DNA of 47,941 bases, from the IMG/VR virus record IMGVR_UViG_3300033571_002930, positions 1 through 47,941 of that record, one strand, 5' to 3'. Each line of letters opens with the position of its first letter. Within the stretch, counting starts at the first letter, position 1. A program made the position numbers and the translations under genes. Under the pieces are notes generated by a model that saw only the letters and a program-made list of their open reading frames with translations, was not told the origin of the DNA and made no database searches. The DNA comes from a virus. Below, one piece after another: positions 38,169-47,436 of this stretch.

Positions 38169-41100
38169 TTAAACTATACAATAGCATTCAAAGGTTATTG
38201 TTACACTACCCGAAGTCACCTCAGGGTATTCAGGAGTTCCGCACACAGTAAAGTTAGCGCCTCCAAGCAGATTCACAGTGGCAGGAGCGCCTGAACAATC
38301 CGTGTAATTTATTGAAGCGCTTTCCGTTGCACTATTGTTTGTAAAGTACCAAGTGTAGCATGTAGAATCTGTACAGCATCCGCAGTCGTTAAACAATATT
38401 ATATTGCAAAATCCATCATATAAAATAGGATACAATCCTATCGGAGTACATATACTTGAACTTGCAGTGAATTGTTTTATCACTTTCTCTCCACTAAAAC
38501 AATCAATGTAGTCAATCCAAACGCTAGCACCTACTATTCCCTCTATTGCAAAAGTCCAACATGACTCTTCGCATGGAGTGCAGTCGCAAGACAACGCCTG
38601 TATAATTGGCGAACCTTCAATTATTTCATACGTTTTGTTGTTCACGCAAAGTTGAATAGTTTCTCCGTCCAATACGTTAAGTGTATAAGGAGTAACTTCT
38701 CCGCATAACCCATTATTAAATAATATCTCCACATCTCCTCCGCCCGCAGGAGCTGTAACATTATAAGTAGCACAATCTTCAGGTAAACAATCTGCGCAAT
38801 TACAACAAACTTCGTCAATGCTATTGGGGTGGTAACACAACTCTGATGAAACAGAGCTTCTAAGGTCATATATCAAATAAAGATATTGACCTGACGTTGA
38901 AGGAGGAACAGCAAATACAGAGTAATACGTATTTGGACCGCCTAATATAGGAGTTGATTCTGTAGACAACGCAAGCAAAGTACTCATGTTAGAAGGAGTA
39001 TTTGTATATAGCGTACCACTTCTATAGTATCTCAGCTTATTGCTTAATATGTCAAAATTATATGTATCAAATCCAATCTTATTGGTTTGTATTTGAACTG
39101 TAGCTCCATCAGGAGGGAATCCACCTGCACCCGCATACCCTGTAAACATATTGTACGCAGACACCAAAGGATTGGATGTGCCGCTAGCAAAAAGAACCAA
39201 ATTTGATTGCGTTGGTGACACATATGTACCTGCCGCATAAAAGTATTCGGCATGTATGGTATCTCCTGAATCAGCATCTCTAGTAAGTACAATCTGAACG
39301 ATTGTCATCTCTTGAGGGTCAGGACAACTTACGGTTACATCTAAAACAACAGACCCCGTGTATGAAATACCAATATCAGCAATCTCTACATAATTAAAGT
39401 CTTTTGTAAATGTAAATGAACCACTAGAAGAAGTAGTCGGCGTAGAAACAGTAGTACCATTATAAGTTATATCAAAACTAAAGTTAGCACCGGGGTCTAT
39501 GCTTATTACATTCCAAGTTATAGTAGAGTCTCCAACCAATGGGCCCAAGTCTACACAATACTCCATCTTAGGTCCGCCATTAGCCAATGTAAACACCTGA
39601 GACACCCCACACTCCAAACATTGGTCATCTACAGGCAAGTCTCTATCTGTAGCGCAAAGCACATATTCGTTCATATAAGGGTCAAAGCCCCCTAGTTTCT
39701 GTGTATTAAATGACGCATTAAACACATCTCTAAACCAAGTACGCATACCCTGTTCCGATACCACCTTTATCTGCTCGTTAGAGTATGAGTTGCCAACCAA
39801 CTGAATGACGGCCCCTCTTTTAGCATCAGTAAAGTACCTGTCGTATCCCCACTGAACATAACTCTCAGGGTTAAAGCTGATGCCATACTTCTCAGTTCTC
39901 GCTATTTGCGTACCCAACACCTCAGGTACTGATGTGATTGCACCGCCTGCCGCAGAATCTGATAACAAGTTTTTCCCCGCCAATACATACGATATCTTGT
40001 CTTCCTGCAATACTAATACGTCAGTCTCTCTCCCGTCCAATACGTATATCGGTCCAAAAGAAACCTCTAAGTTCTTATAGTCAAGCAGACCAAGATTAAA
40101 CTCATTTAGCTTGTTAAAATTGGTCTCAGGGTTGTATATACCACTATATGTGATATCCGCAAATCTATTGGCTTCCTTGTAATCCTGAGCGGATACTGAA
40201 GTAACTCTGAGTCCCAAGCTCAATGGTTTTCCTACGATAGAGTCTCTTATCTTATAACTCTCTGCTCCGTTACCAAAAGCAAAGCAGTTGAAAAAGTTAG
40301 TGTCAACTATAGCAGGTTGGTTAAGACCAAAGTTTTGGTCCTGTACATTACCCATATGCTGACCATTGCTATCTATTTCAAAAGAAAGATTGTTCTCGTA
40401 GAATATATCAGGCAAAGCATCTGAAGGCTCTGTCTCAAATATGAAAGCACCTTCCGCTCTGAATACCTCAATGTCTGTTATTATACTTGATCTTCTTCTA
40501 GGAGGAGCTGTCCATCCCGGGCATCTTTCGGTACCCGTAATGGTAAGAACCAATCTATTTGTGACTGAACTTCTTCTAAAGAAAAAATGATTATTACACA
40601 ATTCACCTGTAACAGGACCGAATGTAGCAGATGGAATAGTTTGTACACCATAAAAAGTATTATTTATGGGACATCCTCCGCCACCAACATCCTGAACTCC
40701 TGTGTTTAATATCAACTCTACATTATCTCCGATAAACCAATCGGCCATATTATCGTAGTTGGCAGAAGAAACCAATACAGTATTTAGTATATATACTCTC
40801 TTTTCACAAAGTCCTGCACCGCCACCTGTTCCTGTTCTTTGGAATTTAATATATAGCTTTATCCTACTGCCCGCAGGTATAGTATAGTCTATATACATAC
40901 CCGGTGTAGATGGGTCCTCAATGTTCATTGGGTAGTCCATATATGGCCACTCATTGGGCGTATTCTCATCTACTTGTATAGTACCGGGAGCTATTATTGC
41001 ATTAGGGTCTTCTATAGCAGCAAACTCGCTAGGAATAATCTTCATATAAACTCCTGCGGGAGGAGTTGAGCCTGATAGAGGAGTTATAAAACCTTCTGCT

Positions 41101-43205
41101 TTTGTTTCTTTCTCAAGAACCGTAGCGTATGCGCAATTAAATACAGGACCATTACTATCTGACTTAACAATCAATCTATCTCCTTGCTCTACCTTTCTTG
41201 CATTCTCACCCTCTAAGTAAAAATATACATTATTATTGTCGGGGTCCTCAAAGAATAAGTTGCTATATATGGTCTCATAATTCTCTCTGTCAGGCTTTAT
41301 CACAAACTTGTATCTCTTAGCCCAATAAGGAGCAATCTGTGAGGTAGGTATTGTAACCTGAATAGAGTTCTTGTAACTAGACAGACTACATGATATATGC
41401 TCGGTATTGTTAAGGCTTACAAGTGCTGTACTTGACCTGTTAAACTCGTCCATATAAACGATACCAATCTCATAGTCTCTATTACTATGCAAACTCTTTG
41501 GCATCGCTATCTCTTGGAATGTAGCCTCAGAAGATACTACTTTATAATACTCAAAAGCATAGTTTGTAGGAGAAGCTGTGTCTGCATATTTAGTCGCAGC
41601 AAACTGAATCTTCACAATCGGACTGCCTGCTGTAGCAGTAGCCACAATATGCTTAGCCAATGGAGTAACACCATAGTCATACTTGGTATACGTATCCAAT
41701 GTCATTGGCGTTACGCAATTTATGTTGTCGGTGAATGTTATACCATCGCATGATAAAAACGATGGATACACCGTCTGTGTATTTGTATTCGTACCGATAG
41801 CATCTTGGAACTGAACGCTGTTTACCATGTCGGAAACAGAAGCGTAGTTCTGCGGTAAGAAGAAAGCAAAGCTAACGGTGAAGTTAGCTGTAGTATCAGT
41901 TGGGGTAACAGGCCCTGAAAACTGAGCGTGAGTAAGAGTGACATCAAAAGACAATACAGAACCCTGTACCAAATTGGCGTCTGTCAAATCTAACTCAAGC
42001 ACCGAATCAACGACAGTAACCGCACCATCAATACTATAGTTTCCTGAGCTTGTAGAGTCAGGTACATTAGTCGTTCCTATTTCTTGCGATACTAATGACG
42101 TTGTATAAGTTAATCTTGTTGGGTCGCCATTTAAGTCAATCATATCATACCCCTCAACATAGTTGCCATACATCAGCCTGTTACCCATTATAGTTTGGGC
42201 TTTAGCCAATCTAGGCACATTGTCATACAATCTAAGTATCTCTGAATCAGGCAGAACAGTAAATATCTTACTATTGGTGAATGTATACGTATAGTCTGTA
42301 TTGTCAGACAATCCTAACTCCTGCTTGTTCAGTTTCTCAATAATCTTAATGATACCACCTGATGACTGCTTGAAAAGCAAGTCGACACCAACAACAAGAG
42401 GACCGCCTGAATTGTAGGTTACAATACAAGCGTTACAGAAGTTTACCATACCCTCATTAAGTACACTGCTAATGCTGAGGTTGAATGGGTTTGGTACAAA
42501 TGATGGCTCAGACCATTGAGAAGTAGCAGAGTACTCTCCATTGGCATATCTATATCTGTAGGCAAAGCATATAAACCTTTCTGTAAGATAATTCTGCTGA
42601 CCGCCTGTTATAAATGGCTGTATTGTAGGAGACTGCGTAGGTGGCTTCTTTATAACTAAAATAGACTCTGCGCTGAATTGGTCTACGTCAGCAACAGGAT
42701 TGCTATAATTATTTCTTATATCTATAAATCTTGGTTGATTATAGTTATCAGTAAAGAATAAAAGATTCTCAATCAAGTTGACTCCCGTAATCAAATACTT
42801 TGGATTGAAGTTCAGCGTTGTTACTGCACCATTCCCATCGTCAATACTAATTACGTGATACGTTAGTATGTTTGTAAATACATTGTATGAAACAATCAAA
42901 TCCAACTTGCCCGTTGCTCCAACAGGAAAGTTTGGGTCGTGAACAAACCAATACAATGTTTCATGTGCGCTATCGGCTATAGAACCAATACAAACAGCAT
43001 CAATACTCAATGGAGTCCCGTCTGTATAGGTCAATGCAGTCAATGCGATATTACCCTTGGTGTTTTCTATGACACCAACCTCAGACAGCTCGGTAGAGCC
43101 CATTCTGATGTTCATGGCATCTATATACTCACCATCAGGAACAAGCCTCTCATCTATGAGCTTATTCATTCTACCTGCCGTAAAGTTCCTTGTAATATCT
43201 GCCAT
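38169..43205 (-). CDS. Large tail tubular/muzzle-like protein with Cys-rich C-terminus
   Basis: A 1678-residue late protein. The N-terminal part (AGRMNKLIDERLVPDGEYID, LLFFTDNYNQPRFIDIRNNY, FICFAYRYRYANGEYSATSQ, LRLYDNVPRLAKAQTIMGNR) matches the tail tubular/stabilisation type protein found in crAss-like and marine podoviruses. The middle is beta-rich. The last about 210 residues hold three cysteine modules (C-x2-(Y/W/F)...Y-x-D-C...CxC) like those of the next gene. It would form the distal tail tube. The extra modules are unusual and may add adhesin-like surfaces. Confidence 0.85.
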   Translation of the reverse strand: MADITRNFTAGRMNKLIDERLVPDGEYIDAMNIRMGSTELSEVGVIENTKGNIALTALTYTDGTPLSIDAVCIGSIADSAHETLYWFVHDPNFPVGATGKLDLIVSYNVFTNILTYHVISIDDGNGAVTTLNFNPKYLITGVNLIENLLFFTDNYNQPRFIDIRNNYSNPVADVDQFSAESILVIKKPPTQSPTIQPFITGGQQNYLTERFICFAYRYRYANGEYSATSQWSEPSFVPNPFNLSISSVLNEGMVNFCNACIVTYNSGGPLVVGVDLLFKQSSGGIIKIIEKLNKQELGLSDNTDYTYTFTNSKIFTVLPDSEILRLYDNVPRLAKAQTIMGNRLMYGNYVEGYDMIDLNGDPTRLTYTTSLVSQEIGTTNVPDSTSSGNYSIDGAVTVVDSVLELDLTDANLVQGSVLSFDVTLTHAQFSGPVTPTDTTANFTVSFAFFLPQNYASVSDMVNSVQFQDAIGTNTNTQTVYPSFLSCDGITFTDNINCVTPMTLDTYTKYDYGVTPLAKHIVATATAGSPIVKIQFAATKYADTASPTNYAFEYYKVVSSEATFQEIAMPKSLHSNRDYEIGIVYMDEFNRSSTALVSLNNTEHISCSLSSYKNSIQVTIPTSQIAPYWAKRYKFVIKPDRENYETIYSNLFFEDPDNNNVYFYLEGENARKVEQGDRLIVKSDSNGPVFNCAYATVLEKETKAEGFITPLSGSTPPAGVYMKIIPSEFAAIEDPNAIIAPGTIQVDENTPNEWPYMDYPMNIEDPSTPGMYIDYTIPAGSRIKLYIKFQRTGTGGGAGLCEKRVYILNTVLVSSANYDNMADWFIGDNVELILNTGVQDVGGGGCPINNTFYGVQTIPSATFGPVTGELCNNHFFFRRSSVTNRLVLTITGTERCPGWTAPPRRRSSIITDIEVFRAEGAFIFETEPSDALPDIFYENNLSFEIDSNGQHMGNVQDQNFGLNQPAIVDTNFFNCFAFGNGAESYKIRDSIVGKPLSLGLRVTSVSAQDYKEANRFADITYSGIYNPETNFNKLNEFNLGLLDYKNLEVSFGPIYVLDGRETDVLVLQEDKISYVLAGKNLLSDSAAGGAITSVPEVLGTQIARTEKYGISFNPESYVQWGYDRYFTDAKRGAVIQLVGNSYSNEQIKVVSEQGMRTWFRDVFNASFNTQKLGGFDPYMNEYVLCATDRDLPVDDQCLECGVSQVFTLANGGPKMEYCVDLGPLVGDSTITWNVISIDPGANFSFDITYNGTTVSTPTTSSSGSFTFTKDFNYVEIADIGISYTGSVVLDVTVSCPDPQEMTIVQIVLTRDADSGDTIHAEYFYAAGTYVSPTQSNLVLFASGTSNPLVSAYNMFTGYAGAGGFPPDGATVQIQTNKIGFDTYNFDILSNKLRYYRSGTLYTNTPSNMSTLLALSTESTPILGGPNTYYSVFAVPPSTSGQYLYLIYDLRSSVSSELCYHPNSIDEVCCNCADCLPEDCATYNVTAPAGGGDVEILFNNGLCGEVTPYTLNVLDGETIQLCVNNKTYEIIEGSPIIQALSCDCTPCEESCWTFAIEGIVGASVWIDYIDCFSGEKVIKQFTASSSICTPIGLYPILYDGFCNIILFNDCGCCTDSTCYTWYFTNNSATESASINYTDCSGAPATVNLLGGANFTVCGTPEYPEVTSGSVTITFECYCIV

Positions 43206-43208
43206 ATT

Positions 43209-44132
43209 TTATTTTATAATCTTGTCCATGCCACGCAGATTCATCAAGAGTCTACCGGGATGGATATTACTGATTCTAATTTTAGCATTACGCAGCAAAG
43301 CACTTTTCTCTTTTCTTGCACGAGCTACAATATACTCTTGAACTCCTAATTTTGAACTTATGATTTCATATAGGATGTATGCATAGATATATTTCTCAAA
43401 TAGCTTATTTACGCTTACCAATGAGTCGTCCCCATTTTCCATTCCATCTGAGATGTACTCAAGAATACATGTCTCTCCCGCCATAGACGAATCAAAGTTA
43501 ATAACTCCCGCCTTCTTATCAATATTAAAAGTAGGATTAAAGTTGGCAGTCTCTGTATTAAGACCAAACGGAGTGCCTATCGTATAATCAAAATACCAAA
43601 GACCATCTACGCACCAACCCAACTGATTATTGTATGGGCTGTTTTGATTCAGATAAATACTCTTCTTGGTCTTCATAATCCTGTCATAATCAATATTTGA
43701 ATTTTGAGGCTGAAGAATATTCCCATTTTGGTCAAACAAGATGTTGCCATTATTGTCCTGAAGATATGCGTTTGATGAAAGGGTTTGAATGTTCTCCGTC
43801 AATGGTCTAAGGTATCCATCTTTATAAAGAGAAATCCTTACCCAATTAACAAAATCGGATGGCAATACAAATCTTAAGTTGTCAACAACAGATAACTCAA
43901 GAACCTTTATCTCCTTAAAAGCATCGTAATTTAATTCTTGAACAGCTCTCTTTGCGTGAAACAATACTTTATACCTCTCCTCGTTATTAATAAGAGAGTG
44001 GTTGCCCGTATGCATCAACATGAAGTTGTTGACTATATCATACAGGGATACATATTGATACGAACCCCAATTCGCATCCTGAGGCGTATTGCCATTGTTA
44101 GTATAGTACTGATATTGGGATATATATGCCAT
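43209..44132 (-). CDS. Head-tail connector / tail ring protein
   Basis: A 307-residue protein beginning MAYISQYQYYTNNGNTPQDA and containing WGSYQYVSLYDIVNNFMLMH, RYKVLFHAKRAVQELNYDAF, LRFVLPSDFVNWVRISLYKD, then a linker of YLQDNNGNILFDQNGN. I recall this layout from the ring or tail-tubular-A-like connectors of marine and crAss-like podoviruses. It should bind between portal and tail tube. It lies 3 bases before the large tail gene. Confidence 0.85.
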   Translation of the reverse strand: MAYISQYQYYTNNGNTPQDANWGSYQYVSLYDIVNNFMLMHTGNHSLINNEERYKVLFHAKRAVQELNYDAFKEIKVLELSVVDNLRFVLPSDFVNWVRISLYKDGYLRPLTENIQTLSSNAYLQDNNGNILFDQNGNILQPQNSNIDYDRIMKTKKSIYLNQNSPYNNQLGWCVDGLWYFDYTIGTPFGLNTETANFNPTFNIDKKAGVINFDSSMAGETCILEYISDGMENGDDSLVSVNKLFEKYIYAYILYEIISSKLGVQEYIVARARKEKSALLRNAKIRISNIHPGRLLMNLRGMDKIIK

Positions 44133-44138
44133 CTGTTA

Positions 44139-45122
44139 TTATTGTTGTTGACTGAATGTTGGTTGTTCGTGTTGCTCCTGAGCCATACCAAACTGAGTAA
44201 CCTCTGCTTCTCTGATAGATATACCACAATACTGAAGAATCTTCATAGCTATCTTATACTCATCCTCTTGTGGCACCTCAAAGTCTTGATAATCAAGCTG
44301 AGATTGGTCAAAAGACGGCTCGCCACCTGCAAGTGTAATATATGTCCATTTTGGTGGTTTAGGGTACCTAAAGTACTGCGCCTGAATCTGACCTAACTTA
44401 CCTAGGACATATGTGCTAGATATAGGATACGCCTGCATCAAATAGTCCTCCTGCGTGAACACAGGGAACAAACTGCTTGGCGCTGTCAGATTTGACAGAT
44501 TCAACATAGTTATCTTAGACAGGTTCACCTTCTCCAATTCCTTATACTGTTGTGCCGACACAATGTAATAGTCGTCGCCCACATTTTGGAATATATCTGC
44601 GCTTATAATTAAGTCAGTATTACTAACTATAGTATATACAATAGCAGACTGAAGCGTTGTCCAATTGATTACAAAATCACCTTGATTGACAACTCCAACA
44701 AAAGAAGCGGTAGAATCTATTAGAAAATTAGTTAAAACATTATCGTTTACGCCAACAACAGTAACATTTGGATACCCTACAATCTTATTAATCATAAATG
44801 CCTCGCTGCCTGTAGTAGTAAGCGATGGCAAGTAGAATCTATTTCTATTTATATCAGGGTTGTCGTAGTCAAAAGGATGCAGGAAATCTGTAACAGAGAA
44901 TTGCTCTATAACCTCCATTATTTGCTTGCGAATATCGGCATAATCAGTGCCTGACATCCTATTATTTTCGCTATTTATAATCTTATTATAATTGCTAAAA
45001 TACTCTTCGTACACTTCCATCTGAGCCTGCAAGGCATACAGATTAAAGTCGGATGGAGATATGTATCCGTAATTGTTCTTATTCAATACTGACAATACGG
45101 TATTTCTTACTGAATTTATCAT
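44139..45122 (-). CDS. Head-tail connector / structural protein (327 aa)
   Basis: A 327-residue protein; the ATG complementary to 45120-45122 (MINSVRNTVLSVLNKNNYGY) is used because the only codon further upstream in frame is a TTG that lies in a promoter box. It has FNLYALQAQMEVYEEYFSNY, YLMQAYPISSTYVLGKLGQI and a C-terminal YKIAMKILQYCGISIREAEV, seen in structural proteins of similar phages. It ends in Gln-rich residues. Likely connector or virion protein; exact role inferred from its position between capsid and ring genes. Confidence 0.75.
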   Translation of the reverse strand: MINSVRNTVLSVLNKNNYGYISPSDFNLYALQAQMEVYEEYFSNYNKIINSENNRMSGTDYADIRKQIMEVIEQFSVTDFLHPFDYDNPDINRNRFYLPSLTTTGSEAFMINKIVGYPNVTVVGVNDNVLTNFLIDSTASFVGVVNQGDFVINWTTLQSAIVYTIVSNTDLIISADIFQNVGDDYYIVSAQQYKELEKVNLSKITMLNLSNLTAPSSLFPVFTQEDYLMQAYPISSTYVLGKLGQIQAQYFRYPKPPKWTYITLAGGEPSFDQSQLDYQDFEVPQEDEYKIAMKILQYCGISIREAEVTQFGMAQEQHEQPTFSQQQ

Positions 45123-45137
45123 CAGTTTCTTTTCATA

Positions 45138-45145
45138 CAAAGATA
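45138..45145 (-). promoter_or_regulatory. TATCTTTG (-7) box before connector gene
   Basis: On the minus strand TATCTTTG, a TAnnTTTG match, lies 15 bases before ATG 45122, directly after the terminator at 45147-45178. No TTTG partner 19-20 bases upstream, so the assignment is tentative. Confidence 0.45.
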
Positions 45146-45146
45146 T

Positions 45147-45178
45147 AAAAAAAGAGAGGAACTTTTTAGGCTCCTCTC
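45147..45178 (-). terminator. Rho-independent terminator between capsid-side and connector genes
   Basis: On the minus strand GAGAGGA/TCCTCTC with an 11-base loop is followed by seven T residues. It lies 11 bases past the stop of the gene at 45189-45929. Confidence 0.85.
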
Positions 45179-45188
45179 AGCAGTATAT

Positions 45189-45929
45189 TTAAAGTGAACT
45201 ATCCAATAATTTAAGCGAATCTATGCCATCGTCAGATTGCAAGTATTGGGCTACCGCAAAGAATGGATCATCACCAAATGGAATGTTCATCATCTTCTTC
45301 TTGTTTGAATGGGTATTAAACCATACCTCTTTGCTATTGTTCTTTAATATTAAAAGTCCCTTATCAAAGAATACCCTAACCTTTGATTGATGTTTCAATG
45401 TAGGGTCTTCAATTATATTGATAAAGTGCTCAGGGTCTTTCTTGGCATATACCAAGATATCACGCCTTAATTCTGCCGTAGTTAATGTAGATGGGTCTCT
45501 AGAGAACAATACCCTGTAGACAATCTCTAATTGGTCTATAGTCAGCTTTCTCGCCTCAATCATAGCGTCTACTTCTATATTGATGTCTTTTATTTCCTCT
45601 GAAGCGTCTCTTTCATTGTCAATTTCAGTGAAAACAATACCATTCTGTGGGTGGTAGTGCAAGAATTGCTGAAGTACGGGGTTGGTTCTAGGGACTCTTA
45701 ATAGTCCGTCCTCAAATACAATAGGCTCTAAGATTACGTTGTCATCCTGCTCGTCCTCAAATGGGGACTTTTGGTTTACTGCGTATCTGAGAGGTTTATT
45801 TACGTTGTTCTTTTCGTCAAACCAAAGCAGAGGGAATCTCGCGTGGTTTCTTGATGCTAAAGTGAAAGAAAGTGGGCTGCCATTTTTAAGCCTGTATATC
45901 TTATCTGTAGATATGTTTTTTTGTGCCAT
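45189..45929 (-). CDS. Capsid-associated structural protein (246 aa)
   Basis: A 246-residue protein. Conserved-looking segments: FTLASRNHARFPLLWFDEKN, RYAVNQKSPFEDEQDDNVIL, EPIVFEDGLLRVPRTNPVLQ, QFLHYHPQNGIVF. I recall proteins with this sequence directly downstream of the major capsid gene in marine Bacteroidota phages. Possible roles are capsid cement or assembly factor. It is flanked by terminators on both sides, so it is expressed separately or by partial read-through from the capsid transcript. Confidence 0.72.
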   Translation of the reverse strand: MAQKNISTDKIYRLKNGSPLSFTLASRNHARFPLLWFDEKNNVNKPLRYAVNQKSPFEDEQDDNVILEPIVFEDGLLRVPRTNPVLQQFLHYHPQNGIVFTEIDNERDASEEIKDINIEVDAMIEARKLTIDQLEIVYRVLFSRDPSTLTTAELRRDILVYAKKDPEHFINIIEDPTLKHQSKVRVFFDKGLLILKNNSKEVWFNTHSNKKKMMNIPFGDDPFFAVAQYLQSDDGIDSLKLLDSSL

Positions 45930-45951
45930 TTTATTTAAGATTTAATTTAAT

Positions 45952-45989
45952 TAAGAAAAAGAAGGAGCGCCGCATGTGGGGCGCCCCTT
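45952..45989 (-). terminator. Rho-independent terminator after the major capsid gene
   Basis: On the minus strand GGGGCGCC (45987-45980) pairs with GGCGCTCC (45971-45964), with one G-T wobble, then TTCTTTTTC. It lies 17 bases past the capsid stop. It would limit read-through and help accumulate the capsid mRNA. Confidence 0.8.
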
Positions 45990-46006
45990 TTTTATATTCC
46001 AACCGA

Positions 46007-47416
46007 TTATGAACCGTAACGGAACAATACGAAGTTGTTTGCGCCAAGAGTACAAACACAACGCTCAGAAAGGAAGTTGACTTCCATTGCATCGAGGTCG
46101 CTAGTTTGAGCCCCGCCCGCAGAACCTGTAATCCAAGTTTTGTATCTGCGGTCTTCAGCTTCAGAAGCGCGATATCTTACGTGCAAGAATGGACGCTTAG
46201 CGTTCTTACCCATAATTTGGTCGTATACTGAAGTAGAACCTGCAGGTACAAGCAAACCTGTAACGGTACCATTTGCAAAAGATCCTGTAACCATACCACC
46301 ACGCATTGTAGGGTCGTTCAGGTATTTCCAATCTGACTTATAGAAGTCATAACCACGACGGAAACCGCTGAAACCGAGGTTCAAGGCCATGTTAACGTCA
46401 TTGTCAAACAAACCATAAGAAGCAGCGTTAGCAGCACCTGTTGTACTCCAACCATTCAAGGTAGCAAGCATGTTGTCGATATCGAAGCTCATAGCACGAT
46501 TTACGAACACTACGTTCTCTTCGATAGCACCCTGCTTATCCAAACGAGATACGATTGTATCCCAATCTGCCAAAGTTGTAGGAGTACCACCGCCCCATAC
46601 GTTACCGCGGTTGTTTACTACGTAGAAGATACCTTCAGAACCTTTCAATCCTGCGGCCAAAGCACCTGAAGCAGCTTCAGCAGGTACGGCTTCAATCATA
46701 GCGGTTTCAAGATAGTCTTCAAAACGCAGACGAGTTTCGTGCTCTGATTTCAGATACCACAGATAACCTGTAGCTCCGTTCTCAGTAGTCACTTCAACCC
46801 AACCGATTTGAGCCATATCAGAACCATTAACAGCGTACTTATCTTTGATGATAATTGGGCTGTTAGAGTAGATATCGTCTTCAGCTTCCAAAGAACCAAC
46901 CATTCCGTTAGTACCTTTCTTGAACTCTGAACCATAGATGAATACAGAGCAAGTAGCACCTGCGGCAAAAGTCTGACCACCACCTTCGTAGTAAGCAACA
47001 TCAAAAGTTGTTGCAGTAGGAACGGCAGTAACAATACCTTTGTTGTAAAGACCTGTAGGTCCTTGAATCAATACGGTTTGTCCAACGCGGATTGCAATGT
47101 AGGTAACATTTGCATCAGCTACAGCAATAGTAGCAGTATCGCTACCTGCTCCCTGAGCACTAGTACAGTTAACATACTTAATGTGCAAACGACCTTGTTC
47201 AGCCCATTTAATTTGGTCTGAGTTAGAAGGCATTTCAGCTCCTACCATACGGAGGAATGAAGATACCGTTCTGTTACCATAACGCTCAAATTCTTTCTCA
47301 TAAGTATCAGGCAGATACTGATTCAAGAAGTCGAATTGAGTAATGTAGTTTGTACTTAACGCAACCTGCTCCGCTGATGGTTGCAGGGCGTAAGTGGGGG
47401 TGCCTAAAATAGCCAT
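46007..47416 (-). CDS. Major capsid protein (HK97-type expected)
   Basis: A 469-residue protein. The N-terminus (MAILGTPTYALQPSAEQVAL), FDFLNQYLPDTYEKEFERYG, NRTVSSFLRMVGAEMPSNSD, QIKWAEQGRLHIKYV and a C-terminal TWITGSAGGAQTSDLDAMEV match my memory of major capsid proteins of crAss-like/marine Bacteroidota podoviruses. Central part has Ig-like or insertion domain (VADANVTYIAIRVGQTVLIQ). Downstream of a scaffold-like gene and followed by its own terminator, as expected for the most abundant virion protein. The fold is inferred, not tested. Confidence 0.85.
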   Translation of the reverse strand: MAILGTPTYALQPSAEQVALSTNYITQFDFLNQYLPDTYEKEFERYGNRTVSSFLRMVGAEMPSNSDQIKWAEQGRLHIKYVNCTSAQGAGSDTATIAVADANVTYIAIRVGQTVLIQGPTGLYNKGIVTAVPTATTFDVAYYEGGGQTFAAGATCSVFIYGSEFKKGTNGMVGSLEAEDDIYSNSPIIIKDKYAVNGSDMAQIGWVEVTTENGATGYLWYLKSEHETRLRFEDYLETAMIEAVPAEAASGALAAGLKGSEGIFYVVNNRGNVWGGGTPTTLADWDTIVSRLDKQGAIEENVVFVNRAMSFDIDNMLATLNGWSTTGAANAASYGLFDNDVNMALNLGFSGFRRGYDFYKSDWKYLNDPTMRGGMVTGSFANGTVTGLLVPAGSTSVYDQIMGKNAKRPFLHVRYRASEAEDRRYKTWITGSAGGAQTSDLDAMEVNFLSERCVCTLGANNFVLFRYGS

Positions 47417-47436
47417 TGTTTTTTTGTTTTAAGTTT

